From: CAWCBH01 sp963793785 | Lineage (GTDB): Bacteria; Actinomycetota; Thermoleophilia; Solirubrobacterales; 70-9 | Length of the DNA stretch: 64,000 nt | Assembly: GCA_963793785.1 (NCBI GenBank) | Contig: CAWCBH010000003.1 | Coordinates: 434,001-498,000, forward strand | Direction of reading: 5' to 3' | In this document: positions 9,522-17,947 of the stretch, one piece after another | Layout of the letters: each line of letters opens with the position of its first letter | Numbering within the stretch: the first letter of the stretch is position 1 | Notes under the pieces: generated by a model | The model's input: only the letters and a program-made list of their open reading frames with translations | Told to the model about the DNA's origin: nothing | Databases searched by the model: none | Position numbers and translations under genes: made by a program

Positions 9522-10622
9522 TCATAGCTTGATCTCGACCTTGCCCTCAGGGGCGTTGACGCAGGTGCGGATGATCTCCCCCTCCTGGCCGTGCACCTTG
9601 CCGGTTCGCAGGTCGCGAACCTGGCCCGAGCAAAGCTCGCCGACGCAGGTGTGACAGACGCCCATCCGGCAACCGAACGGCAGCGTAGCGCCGGCCTCCT
9701 CGCCGGCGACCAGGATCGGCGTCGAGCCATCGGCGCTGGCTTCGATCTCGCTCTCGAGGAAGGCGATCTCGCCGCCGGCGCCCTCCTCGGCGGCGTTCTC
9801 GCCGATCACCGGCTGAAAGCGCTCATAGCGCAGCCGATCCGGGTCGCCTTCAGCCTCGAAGTGCTCGATTACCGCGTCGATCAGCTCCCGCGGGCCGGAG
9901 AGAAAGGTGTCGCGCTGGCGCCAGTCGGGGCAGATCTCGTCGAGGTCGGCGGGGGTGATGCGACCTTCGGTGCCGGTGCGGCGCAAGAGCAGGCGGAAGC
10001 CGTCGCGGCGGGAGTCGATCTCGCGCAGCTGCTCGCCGAAGATCACCTCCGCCTCGGTCCGCGCCGAGTGGCAGTGGACCACGTCGTCGACCGCGTCGCG
10101 GCGATCGAGTGCCCGCAGCATCGACATTATCGGGGTGATGCCGCTGCCGGCACTGATGAACAACAGCTGCTTCGGCAGCGGGTCGGGGAGAGTGAAGGTG
10201 CCCTCGACGCCCCCGAGGCGGACGATCTCGCCGGGCCGGGCGTGGCGGGTCAGGTAGGGGGAGACGACCCCCTCCTCGACCAGCTTCGGGGTGATGCTGA
10301 TGAAGCCGTCGGGGTGGCCGGGGTCGGACGTCAGCGAGTAGGCGCGCCAGTGGTGGATCCCGTCGACGACGACGCCGATTCGCAGGTACTGGCCCGGCTC
10401 ATGCCCCTCCCACTCATAGCCGGGGCGGATCGTCACCGTCACCGCGGCGTCGGTCTCGGGCTCGACGCGCTCGATCCGCCCGCGCAGCTCGCGCGTCGAC
10501 CAGAGCGGGTTGATCAGCTCCAGGTAGTCGTCGGGCAGCAGCGGGGTGAACAGCGAGCGAACCGCCCGCAGCGCCTGGCGCTGCAGGGGGTGAACTTTGG
10601 GTGGGGCGCCGCGCTCGGCCAC
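9522..10622 (-). CDS. Flavin/2Fe-2S ferredoxin reductase, electron donor for the desaturase
   Basis: A 366-residue protein: N-terminal FAD-binding barrel (GQYLRIGV, RAYSLTS), NAD(P)H-binding Rossmann domain (FISAGSGITPIMSMLRAL) and a C-terminal plant-type [2Fe-2S] domain (CRMGVCHTC, with the fourth Cys in IIRTCVNAP). This is the fused oxidoreductase organisation that pairs with DesA3-type desaturases in mycobacteria (Rv3230c). It passes electrons from NAD(P)H to the di-iron centre. It is first in the minus-strand operon, just downstream of the palindrome at 10643-10671. Confidence 0.92.
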   Translation of the reverse strand: MAERGAPPKVHPLQRQALRAVRSLFTPLLPDDYLELINPLWSTRELRGRIERVEPETDAAVTVTIRPGYEWEGHEPGQYLRIGVVVDGIHHWRAYSLTSDPGHPDGFISITPKLVEEGVVSPYLTRHARPGEIVRLGGVEGTFTLPDPLPKQLLFISAGSGITPIMSMLRALDRRDAVDDVVHCHSARTEAEVIFGEQLREIDSRRDGFRLLLRRTGTEGRITPADLDEICPDWRQRDTFLSGPRELIDAVIEHFEAEGDPDRLRYERFQPVIGENAAEEGAGGEIAFLESEIEASADGSTPILVAGEEAGATLPFGCRMGVCHTCVGELCSGQVRDLRTGKVHGQEGEIIRTCVNAPEGKVEIKL

Positions 10623-10642
10623 CCGGGCAGCCTACGCAATTG

Positions 10643-10671
10643 TGAGAACAACTGTCAAACAAGTGTTCTCA
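10643..10671. promoter_or_regulatory. Palindromic TetR operator candidate between reductase/desaturase operon and tetR
   Basis: TGAGAACA and its exact reverse complement TGTTCTCA are separated by 13 nt, and the imperfect symmetry extends inward (10 of 12 arm positions). It sits 21 bp from the reductase start and 29 bp from the divergent TetR start, where repressor binding would block both promoters. Size and symmetry suit a TetR dimer. The regulator pairing is inferred from position. Confidence 0.65.
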
Positions 10672-10700
10672 TAGTCGGCGATCGCGGCTAGGATCCCTTT

Positions 10701-11365
10701 ATGGCGACCTGGCGCGACCAAGCCGCCGCGCGAAGCACGCGAGCGCGAGCTGATCGCGGCGACGCGGGCGCTGTTCGACTCCCGCGGCGCCCAGGACGCG
10801 CCGATCGAGGAGATCGCGCAGCGGGTCGGGATCGCCCGCGGCCTGATCTACCGCCACTTCTCCTCCAAGGAGGAGCTTTACGTCCTCACCGTCACCGACT
10901 ACCTGGCCGAGCTGGCGAAGGGAGATGGAGGCGGCGCTGGGGGAGGGGGAGCCGCCGGCCCGGCTCGAGCGCTGCCTCGAGGTCTACGCCGGCTACTGCC
11001 AGCGCTACCCGGCCTTCCTCGACAGCTCGCTGGCGCTGATGCACCGCCCCGCGCGCGACCTGCACGAGCGCGTCTCGGAGTCGGTCTGGCTGCGCCTCGG
11101 GCAGGGGATGGCGGGCTGCCTGAGCCAGGTCGCCGAGATCCTCCGGGCCGGAATCGAGTCGGGCGACTTCGCGGTCGAGGATCCCGACTACATGGCCAAC
11201 GTGCTCTGGACCCAGACCCTGGGGGCGATGCACCTGGCGCGGATCCGGGTCGGCGTCCGCCAGCTGGCACCCGGCGTCCCGGACCTGTTTCGGGTCGAGC
11301 CGGAGGAGATCATCCGCACCTGCGTCGCCAGCGCGATGGCGACCGTCGCGGCACCGGCTCGCTAG
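10701..11365 (+). CDS. TetR-family transcriptional regulator (frameshifted)
   Basis: About 220 residues after removing an extra C near 10724 and an extra G near 10920. The N-terminal helix-turn-helix reads IEEIAQRVGIARGLIYRHFSSKEELY, a strong TetR_N match. The remainder is an all-helical ligand-binding domain. It is divergent from the desaturase/reductase operon and most likely represses it, responding to a fatty acyl signal. Its stop overlaps the convergent GNAT gene by four bases. Confidence 0.82.
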
Positions 11366-12147
11366 CCCGGCGACTCGGGGCGGCGGAAGAAGAGGTAGGC
11401 CTCGCCGACTGCGTCGAAGCCGAGCCGCTCATAGAGCTGCCGCGGCCAGCGGTCGGCGATCGCGCCGAGGAAGGTCAGCTCGTGCTTCTCGGCCCGCGAG
11501 GCCTCGACGGCGGCGAGGATCGTCGCCCGCGCCAGGCCCTGGTCGCGCGCCGACTCCAGCGTCGCGACGTCCTCGACCTGGCCGACGTCTCCGCGGGCCA
11601 GCAGGCAGCAGACCGAGACCGGCTCGCCCTCGGCGGGAGCGACGAAGTAGCGCTCGCCGGCGTAGCGGCCGCGTTCGCGCTCGGCGGCGAGGACCTGCTC
11701 GGCCTCCTCGGCCGAGGCGATGTCGGGGTGCTCGTTCAGCATTGCCCGGCGCAGCTCCTCGACTTCCTCGAAGCGGGTCTCGCGGGCGGCCGTCTCGGCG
11801 GGCCGATCGGCGTCGCGGCGCAGCGCCATGTAGACGTCGACCTCGGTCTCGTATCCAAGCGCCTCGAAGCCGGGCCGCAGCCGCTCGCCCTCTTCGGCGT
11901 CGCCGACCACCAGCAGCCGATGGCTCATCCCGGCGCCGCCGATCAGCTGGTCGGCGCGGGCCGCCAGCGCCTCCGCGTCGAGCAGCCCCGGTCGCTCGAC
12001 CAGCAGGCCGCTCGAGTCCCAGGCCAGCGGCAGGCGGGTATCGAGCAGCGCGAATCCGGCCTCGAAGGGGACGACGCGCTCGGACATCTCGCGCCAGATC
12101 ATCGTCTCGAAGCGCAGGCAGCGGCGCAGGAGGTCAGACTCGGTCAT
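11362..12147 (-). CDS. GNAT-family N-acetyltransferase
   Basis: A 261-residue protein. The C-terminal half has the acetyl-CoA fold: VCCLLARGDVGQVEDVATLE, then RDQGLARATILAAVEAS (the motif A helix, with a relaxed Q/RxxGxG/A loop) and FLGAIADRWPRQLYERLGFDAVG, the terminal strand-helix-strand of GNAT enzymes. The N-terminal half is a second, degenerate GNAT-like or accessory domain. The acceptor substrate is unknown. The ATG start was chosen over an in-frame GTG two codons upstream. Confidence 0.8.
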   Translation of the reverse strand: MTESDLLRRCLRFETMIWREMSERVVPFEAGFALLDTRLPLAWDSSGLLVERPGLLDAEALAARADQLIGGAGMSHRLLVVGDAEEGERLRPGFEALGYETEVDVYMALRRDADRPAETAARETRFEEVEELRRAMLNEHPDIASAEEAEQVLAAERERGRYAGERYFVAPAEGEPVSVCCLLARGDVGQVEDVATLESARDQGLARATILAAVEASRAEKHELTFLGAIADRWPRQLYERLGFDAVGEAYLFFRRPESPG

Positions 12148-12197
12148 CACCGGCACGGTCCTGACGCTATCGCCGGCGGGCCCGGCGGAGGAAAGAT

Positions 12198-12659
12198 TCA
12201 GGCCGGCGAGACCGCGACGCGCTCGATCGCCCGCGCCTCGCGGGCGCTCAGCACCTCGCCGCAGCGCTCGCAGACCCCGCGGTCGGAGACAGCGCCGCCG
12301 CACTCGCCTTTGTGGACGATCTGCATCGGCGGCCCCATCTCCCCCGCCAGGTGGCGGTCGCCCCAGCCAAGCATCGCGACCAGGATCGGCCAGAGGTCGA
12401 GGCCCTTCTCGGTCAGGAAGTACTCGTGGCGGGGCGGGTGCTCGCTGTAGGGGCGGCGCTCGAGGATCCCCTCGTCGACGAGGCGCTGCAGACGGGCGGT
12501 GAGGACGTTTCGAGCCACCCCCAGCGAGGCCTGGATCTCGTCGAAGCGGCGCTTGCCGCGAAAGACATCGCGCAGGATCAGCAGCGTCCAGCGCTCGCCG
12601 ATCAGCTCCAGGCAGCCGGCGATCGAGCAGGTCTGGTTGCCGTAGTCGTTGCGCAGCAC
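12198..12659 (-). CDS. HxlR-type winged-helix transcriptional regulator
   Basis: A 153-residue protein starting at GTG 12659. It shows the HxlR hallmark CSIAGCLELIGERWTLLILRD with the N-terminal Cys, the wing HEYFLTEKGLDLWPIL, and a C-terminal four-Cys zinc-ribbon-like pattern (GECGG...GVCERCGE). HxlR proteins act as dimers that respond to reactive electrophiles or other small signals. It is divergent from the thioesterase operon, and the shared intergenic region carries two matching palindromes, so autoregulation plus control of the thioesterase is likely. Confidence 0.88.
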   Translation of the reverse strand: MLRNDYGNQTCSIAGCLELIGERWTLLILRDVFRGKRRFDEIQASLGVARNVLTARLQRLVDEGILERRPYSEHPPRHEYFLTEKGLDLWPILVAMLGWGDRHLAGEMGPPMQIVHKGECGGAVSDRGVCERCGEVLSAREARAIERVAVSPA

Positions 12660-12680
12660 GAGTGTGATCTTCGCACAGTC

Positions 12681-12697
12681 AGTTGCATGACGCAACT
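12681..12697. promoter_or_regulatory. HxlR operator candidate, copy 1
   Basis: AGTTGCATGACGCAACT is a perfect palindrome with 6-bp arms AGTTGC/GCAACT around ATGAC. It lies 22 bp upstream of the hxlR start and differs from copy 2 at a single central base. Confidence 0.75.
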
Positions 12698-12722
12698 CAG
12701 CGTTGCTAGCGTGGCTCGCATC

Positions 12723-12739
12723 AGTTGCATCACGCAACT
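12723..12739. promoter_or_regulatory. HxlR operator candidate, copy 2
   Basis: AGTTGCATCACGCAACT has the same arms as copy 1, exactly 42 bp away (about four helical turns), so both would face the same side of the DNA. It ends 19 bp before the ATG at 12759, covering the likely promoter/early transcript of the thioesterase operon. Confidence 0.75.
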
Positions 12740-12758
12740 TCGAGTCAAAGGAGCCCCG

Positions 12759-12899
12759 ATGAACCGCCTCCAGCCAAAGATAGAACCGCTGCGGATCCCG
12801 GTGACGATGGAGGAGATCCTCACCGACCTCACCTATCCGGCCAAGCGGCGGACCTACCCGCCGGCCCCGTTGCCCCCCGCGCAGCACCGGCGCCGGTGA
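12759..12899 (+). CDS. 46-residue leader protein, translationally coupled to the thioesterase
   Basis: ATG at 12759 is preceded by AAAGGAG at the right distance. The product begins MNRLQPKIEPLRIPVTMEEI and continues into a basic, Pro-rich C-terminus. Its TGA (12897-12899) overlaps the GTG of the next gene, a coupling arrangement. It has no signal or membrane segment. It may be a genuine small protein or a leader peptide. The good ribosome-binding site and HxlR-controlled position support expression. No family is recognised. Confidence 0.55.
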   Translation: MNRLQPKIEPLRIPVTMEEILTDLTYPAKRRTYPPAPLPPAQHRRR

Positions 12900-13426
12900 C
12901 CGCGGCCGAGGCGGCGCTCGCCTTCGCCGAGCGCACCCCCGAGACGACGCGGACCCGCGAGGTCACCTGGCAGGACCCGGTCCCGACCGCGGCGGCCGGG
13001 GCGGAGCTGGCCGGGATCGACTACATCAGCAAGATCGCCGCCGGCGCGCTGCCACCGCCGCCGATAGCGGTTCTGATGCGGATGCAGCCGATCGAGTTCT
13101 CCGAGGGGAAGGCGGTGTTCGGCGGCCGGCCCGGCGAGGAGCACTACAACCCGATCGGGACCGTGCACGGCGGCTACGCATCGACGCTGCTCGACTCGGC
13201 GATGGGCTGCGCCGTCCACACGACGCTCCCGCTCGGCGCCGCCTACACCACCCAGACGCTGGAGGTGAAGTTCGTGCGGCCGATCAGCCGCGACACCGGC
13301 ACCCTGCGCTGCGAGGCCGAGGTCGTGCACCGCGGCCGCCGCCAGGCGACCGCCGTCGCGCGGCTGCTGTCCGAGGACGGCAAGCTGCTCGCGCACGGGA
13401 CCAGCACCTGCATGATCCTCGGCTGA
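12896..13426 (+). CDS. PaaI-family hot-dog thioesterase
   Basis: A 176-residue protein with the hot-dog core: NPIGTVHGGYASTLLDSAMG (the HGG-x-active-site helix), HTTLPLGAAYTTQTLEVKFVRPIS, and a final GTLRCEAEVVHRGRRQATAVARL. The family hydrolyses acyl- or aryl-CoA thioesters in the cytoplasm. GTG at 12896 overlaps the upstream stop. With its HxlR regulator it forms a compact, probably aromatic-acid or electrophile-responsive unit; the inducer is unknown. Confidence 0.85.
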   Translation: MTAAEAALAFAERTPETTRTREVTWQDPVPTAAAGAELAGIDYISKIAAGALPPPPIAVLMRMQPIEFSEGKAVFGGRPGEEHYNPIGTVHGGYASTLLDSAMGCAVHTTLPLGAAYTTQTLEVKFVRPISRDTGTLRCEAEVVHRGRRQATAVARLLSEDGKLLAHGTSTCMILG

Positions 13427-13428
13427 GG

Positions 13429-13716
13429 TCAGACGCCGCGGGCCAGCACGGCGGCGATCACGCCGACCAGTCCGACCATCATCCCGCCACCGACGCGCAG
13501 GATCGTCACCCGCAGGGCATCGATCTCGCCGCGCAGTTCACCGCGCAGACCGCCGATCTCGGTCCGAACGCCGCCGATCTCGGTCCGCACCCCACTGATC
13601 TCGGTGCGCACTTCCTCGCGAAGGCTGCGGATGTCCTGGCGCAGCTCGTGCAGCTCGTTCCCTACGTGGGCAGCGAAATCATCGAGGCGGGCATCCGTCC
13701 AGGAGGTCCGTTCCAT
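13429..13716 (-). CDS. Small heptad-repeat coiled-coil protein with C-terminal anchor
   Basis: A 95-residue protein beginning MERTSWTDARLDDFAAHV. Three near-perfect 7-residue repeats follow (VRTEISG VRTEIGG VRTEIGG), then LRGELRGEIDALR, a regular coiled coil. The last 25 residues (LRVGGGMMVGLVGVIAAVL) form a membrane helix. It is a paralogue of the gene at 3723-4005, sharing the WTDxRLDD start and anchor. It is intact here, which helps reconstruct the other copy. Probably tail-anchored; role unknown. Confidence 0.75.
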   Translation of the reverse strand: MERTSWTDARLDDFAAHVGNELHELRQDIRSLREEVRTEISGVRTEIGGVRTEIGGLRGELRGEIDALRVTILRVGGGMMVGLVGVIAAVLARGV

Positions 13717-13852
13717 CGGCTACAGGGTAGTCCGCGGCGGCGCGCGAAACGCACGTCAGGGGTCACGAATCGACTACGGGACCGGCACCAATGCGCTCCC
13801 GGAGGGTGCTGTCCTGGATACGGCACCCAACCCGGGTGCTAGAACCCGGCGA

Positions 13853-15426
13853 ATGAGCAACGGTCCGCAGGGAGGCGATCCCCAAGGGAGGGACCCCGAA
13901 ACCCGCTACGGGGACCGCTATCGGATCCTCTACCGGCTCGGATCCGGCGGCATGGCGACGGTCTACCTGGCCGAGGACGAGCGCCTCGGCCGCCGGGTGG
14001 CGATCAAGCGCCTGCGCGCCGAGAGCTCCGAGGACGCGGCGGTGCGCTTTCGCCGCGAGGCACAGCTCGGGGCCTCGCTCAACCACCCCAGTCTGGTCAC
14101 CGTCTTCGACATCCTCAATGACGAGGAATCGGTGCTGATCGTGATGGAGTACGTCGACGGCGACGACCTCGATCGGCGGCTGAAAAAGCGGGAGCCGCTG
14201 GGCGAGGAGAAGTCGCTGCAGATCCTCCGCGCGGTCGCCGCCGGCCTCGACCACGCCCATCAGCGCGGGGTCGTCCATCGCGACATCAAGCCCTCGAACA
14301 TCCTCCTCACCGCACGCGGCGAGCCGAAGCTGACCGACCTCGGGGTGGCGAAGGTGCTCGAGGACACCTCGGCGACGCGCTCGGGAGCGATGCCCGGCAC
14401 ACCTCTCTACATGGCACCCGAGCAGCTCGAGGGCAAGCGGGTGACCGAGGCCACCGACATCTACTCGCTGGCACTGGTCGCCTACCAGATGCTGAGCGGC
14501 CAGAACCCTCGCGGCGGCGGGACGATCCCCGAGATCGCCCACCAGGCGGTCAACAATCCGGCGCCCGACCTCAGAGAGGCCTGGCCAGAGGCCCCGGAGA
14601 CGGCGGCGGTGGTGCTGTGCCGGGCGATGGACCGCGACCCCTCCGCCCGCCCGCTCTCCGCATCGCGGTTCGTCGAGGACCTGGAGGCCGGACTGCGCGA
14701 CAGGCCGGCGACGAGCTCCAGCGTCGAGGCGACCGCGACGATGCCGGTGGCGGTGGCCGAGCCCGAGCCGGCCCCGCCAGAGCCCGAGCCGGCCTTCGCT
14801 GAGCCGGAGGAGGCCCCGTCCGAGCCCGAGCCGACCTTCGTCGAGCCGGAGGAGCCGCCGTCCGAGCCGTCACCTATTCCGCCGCCGCCGCCCTCGACTC
14901 CAGCCCCCGTTCGTCCCGCGGGTCGAAAGCGGTCGACCGCCGCGCTGTTGCTTGCCGGCCTCGCCGTCGCGGGGCTGCTCGCCTTCCTGCTGATCGATTC
15001 GGGGGACTCGCGGGACTCGCCGGACCGGGGCGGAGCGGTCGCCGAGAATGGAAAGGGCGGCGGCGAGGGTGAGTCATCGGGTTCAGAGCCGAGCGAGCCT
15101 GCGACCGACCCGGGCGACCCCGCGGCGACGGTGCAGACTTTCTACGAGCGCGCCGCCGCCGACGATTACGCCGGCGCCTCGGCTCTCACCTCGCCAGGCT
15201 TTCGCGCCGAGCTCGGTGGCTTCGGCGGCTTCGACACGCTGGAGTCGATCGAGTTCACCAGCCTGGAGACGACCAGCGAGACGGCCGACAGCGCCGAGGT
15301 CTCCTTCTCGACGATCGCCAGCCACAGCGGCTTCACCGACACCTGCACCGGCGCCGTCACCCTGGTCAGCGGGGGGACGGCTGGTTGCTCGAAGACCCGG
15401 TCGCAATTGACTGCGAGCGCTCCTAG
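13853..15426 (+). CDS. Receptor-type Ser/Thr protein kinase with extracytoplasmic NTF2-like domain
   Basis: About 524 residues. The kinase domain spans residues 24-290: G-loop GSGGMATVY, K52 in AIKRL, HRDIKPSN catalytic loop, TDLGVAKV (DLG in place of DFG), and APE in YMAPEQL. A Pro/Glu-rich juxtamembrane linker, one transmembrane helix (AALLLAGLAVAGLLAFLLI) and an outside domain (AATVQTFYERAAADDYAGAS) with two Cys follow. A shift in a run of six G at about 15372 hides the true end, which reads DGWLLEDPVAIDCERS and stops at 15426. It is a PknB-class signalling kinase; the ligand is unknown. Confidence 0.9.
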
Positions 15427-15521
15427 CCCGACGTGGTGCGAGTTAGGGGTCCTACTGCGCCGCCAAAGCGCACGACGTCGATCGTTACGTCGCCGAGGTG
15501 GCGCGACCTCAGCGCCCCGGA

Positions 15522-17669
15522 CTACTTGATGAACAGCATCTCCTCGTACTTGGGCAGCGGCCAGAGGTCGTCGGCGACGATCTTCTCCAGCCGGTCGGCG
15601 ACCTCGCGCACCGCCGCCATCGCCGGCAGCTGGTTGTCGCGGGCGTAGATCGCCAGCTCCAGGCCCTCGACGCCGTCGGGGTAGGAGTTGGCCGCCTCGA
15701 GCTTGCCGATCGCCCCGACCAGGTCCTCGACCGCGCCGCGGACCTCGTTCTCCAGCGCCGAGATCCCGGCCTCGTCGATCAGCGTCAGGTAGCGCAGCGC
15801 CGCCGGCAGGATCACCGTCTTCGCCAGCGAGAAGGTCGTCTCGGCCTCGATGTTGGCGCGGATCACGTACTGCTCGAGCCAGACCTCATACCGCGACTCG
15901 AGCTCGCGCTCGCTCAGCACCTCGTAGCGCCCGAAGGCGGCGACGGTCGGCTCGCTGAGCACCTCCGGCAGCGCGTCGGGAGTCGTGCGCAGGTTCTTCA
16001 GCCCCCGTCGCTCGGCCTCCGCGTGCCACTCCTCGTCGTAGTTGTCGCCGGCGAAGAGGATCTGCTTGTTGGCGTCATAGGAGTCCTTGACGACCGCGAT
16101 CACCGCCTCGGCGGCGTCGCCGCCGCCCGAGGTCTTGGCCTCCAGGGCGTCGGCCAGCTCGTCGATCGCTTCGGCGACGATCGTGTTCAGGACCGTGTTC
16201 GGGAACGCCAGCGACTCGCTCGCCCCGACGGCGCGGAACTCGAACTTGTTGCCGGTGAAAGCGAACGGCGAGGTGCGGTTGCGATCGCCACCGTGCATCG
16301 GCAGCGACGGCAGCACCTCGGCTCCGAGGTTCAGGAACGAGGCCGGCGTGTGGGGGTCGCCCTCGCCGGAGGAGATCGCCTCGAAGACCTTCTCCAGCTC
16401 GGCGCCGAGGAAGATCGAGATGATCGCCGGCGGCGCCTCGTTGGCGCCGAGGCGGTGGTCCTGGCCGATGTTGGCGACCGAGGCCCGCAGCAGCCCCTGG
16501 TGCTTGTTGACCGCCTGGATCACCGCCGCGCAGAAGAACAGGAAGTTGACGTTGTCCGCCGGGGTGTCGCCGGGGTCCATCAGGTTGTGGCCGGTGTCGG
16601 TGCTCATCGACCAGTTGTTGTGCTTGCCGGAGCCGTTGACGCCGGCGAAGGGCTTCTCGTGCAGGAGGCAGACCAGCCCGTAGCGGCGGGCGACGTTCTG
16701 CATCACCTGCATCGTCAGCTGCTGGTGGTCGGAGCCGACGTTGGAGTTCTCGAACACCGGCGCGATCTCATACTGCGCCGGCGCCACCTCGTTGTGGCGG
16801 GTCTTGACCGGCACGCCGAGCTTTTGCAGCTCCGCCTCTGTCTCCAGCATGCAGGCCAGGATCCGCTCCGGGATCGAGCCGAAGTAGTGATCGTCGAGCT
16901 CGTGGCCCTTCGGCGGCTGGGCCCCGAACAGGGTCCGCCCGGTGGTGACCAGGTCCTGGCGCTCGAAGAAGAACTGCTCGTCGATCAGGAAGTACTCCTG
17001 CTCGGGACCGACGGTGGTGAAGACGCTCTCGGAGTCAGAGTCGCCGAGCAGCCGCAGGGCGCGGATCGCCGAGCGCGAGAGCGCGTCCATCGAGCGCAGC
17101 AGCGGGATCTTCGCGTCCAGCGCCTCGCCGGTCCACGACGCGAACGCGGTCGGGATGCAGAGCAGCGCCCCGTTGGGGTTCTCGAGGATGAAGGCGGGGG
17201 AGGTCGGGTCCCAGGCGGTGTAGCCACGGGCCTCGAAGGTCGCCCGCACGCCGCCGGTCGGAAACGAGGAGGCGTCGGGCTCGCCCTGGATCAGCTCCGA
17301 GCCGGAGAACTTGGCGATCGCGGTGCCGTCGCCGGCGGGGCCGAAGAAGGAGTCGTGCTTTTCCGCCGTCGAGCCGGTCAGCGGCTGGAACATGTGCGTG
17401 TAGTGGGTCGCGCCCTTCTCCAGCGCCCAGGCCTTCATCGCCTCGGCGACCGCGTCGGCGAGCTCGGGATCGAGCGCCGCGCCGCTGGACAGCGTCGCCC
17501 GCAGCTTCTCGAAGGTGTCGCCCGGCAGGCGCTCGCGCTGCACGGCCTCTGAGAAGACGTTGGCGCCGAAGATGCTGTTCTCGGGCTCGGTCAGGTCGAG
17601 CGTGCCGAGCGCAAGTCCGTTAGAGCTCCACTGGGCGGCGGTGACGGTCTGCTGGCGAGTTCTGGTCAT
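15522..17669 (-). CDS. glnN: Type III glutamine synthetase
   Basis: A 715-residue protein, the length of GSIII enzymes and much longer than GSI. It has the GSIII N-terminal region (HMFQPLTGSTAEKHDSFF), the substrate region VGPEQEYFLID, the catalytic NGSGKHNNWSMST, and RTSPFAFTGNKFEFRAVGAS for nucleotide/ammonia binding. It condenses glutamate and ammonia with ATP in the cytoplasm. The ATG at 17669 is preceded by TGAGGAA. A perfect hairpin lies just upstream of that ribosome-binding site (17688-17716), suggesting control at the leader. Confidence 0.95.
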   Translation of the reverse strand: MTRTRQQTVTAAQWSSNGLALGTLDLTEPENSIFGANVFSEAVQRERLPGDTFEKLRATLSSGAALDPELADAVAEAMKAWALEKGATHYTHMFQPLTGSTAEKHDSFFGPAGDGTAIAKFSGSELIQGEPDASSFPTGGVRATFEARGYTAWDPTSPAFILENPNGALLCIPTAFASWTGEALDAKIPLLRSMDALSRSAIRALRLLGDSDSESVFTTVGPEQEYFLIDEQFFFERQDLVTTGRTLFGAQPPKGHELDDHYFGSIPERILACMLETEAELQKLGVPVKTRHNEVAPAQYEIAPVFENSNVGSDHQQLTMQVMQNVARRYGLVCLLHEKPFAGVNGSGKHNNWSMSTDTGHNLMDPGDTPADNVNFLFFCAAVIQAVNKHQGLLRASVANIGQDHRLGANEAPPAIISIFLGAELEKVFEAISSGEGDPHTPASFLNLGAEVLPSLPMHGGDRNRTSPFAFTGNKFEFRAVGASESLAFPNTVLNTIVAEAIDELADALEAKTSGGGDAAEAVIAVVKDSYDANKQILFAGDNYDEEWHAEAERRGLKNLRTTPDALPEVLSEPTVAAFGRYEVLSERELESRYEVWLEQYVIRANIEAETTFSLAKTVILPAALRYLTLIDEAGISALENEVRGAVEDLVGAIGKLEAANSYPDGVEGLELAIYARDNQLPAMAAVREVADRLEKIVADDLWPLPKYEEMLFIK

Positions 17670-17687
17670 TGGCTGATTCCTCACTAG

Positions 17688-17716
17688 GCGACGCGCCCAA
17701 CCCGTGGGCGCGTCGC
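17688..17716 (-). promoter_or_regulatory. Perfect hairpin in the glnN 5' leader
   Basis: Two exact 12-bp arms, GCGACGCGCCCA and TGGGCGCGTCGC, with a 5-nt loop. In the minus-strand transcript the stem ends about 19 nt before the glnN ATG, directly against the ribosome-binding site. No T-run follows, so it is more likely a translational or RNA-stability element, or a protein operator, than a terminator. Confidence 0.6.
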
Positions 17717-17784
17717 AAACGGTTCCGATGTCTTGCTCCGCGATCCGGAGTGGCGCCAGCGTACCCGCCTCGGCGCCGAGCGCG

Positions 17785-17800
17785 TTGTACCCGCGTACAA
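17785..17800. promoter_or_regulatory. Operator-like palindrome in the glnN/oxidase intergenic region
   Basis: TTGTAC and GTACAA flank CCGC, giving a perfect 6+4+6 palindrome. It sits between the divergent glnN and the oxidase at 17948 and is suited to a dimeric regulator. I do not recognise it as a known GlnR, NtcA or LexA site. The rest of 17670-17947 shows no gene. Confidence 0.45.
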
Positions 17801-17947
17801 GTTTCCGCACTTTGCTTTGGCCCGTTGGCGAGCGCCGGCGCGGGTGACGCCGGGCACGGAATTCGCGTGATCGGGGTCACCCAGTTGTGAGACGATCGGC
17901 ACTAGCGTCGGACCCGGCGTTTCCGGTACTTCAAGGAGGAGGAGCAG

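Noticed and set aside
15498..17552. 684-codon open frame on the plus strand opposite glnN
   Set aside because: It is the shadow of the GC-rich glnN codons; its product is low-complexity (V/L/R/D/Q-rich) and glnN on the other strand is unmistakable.
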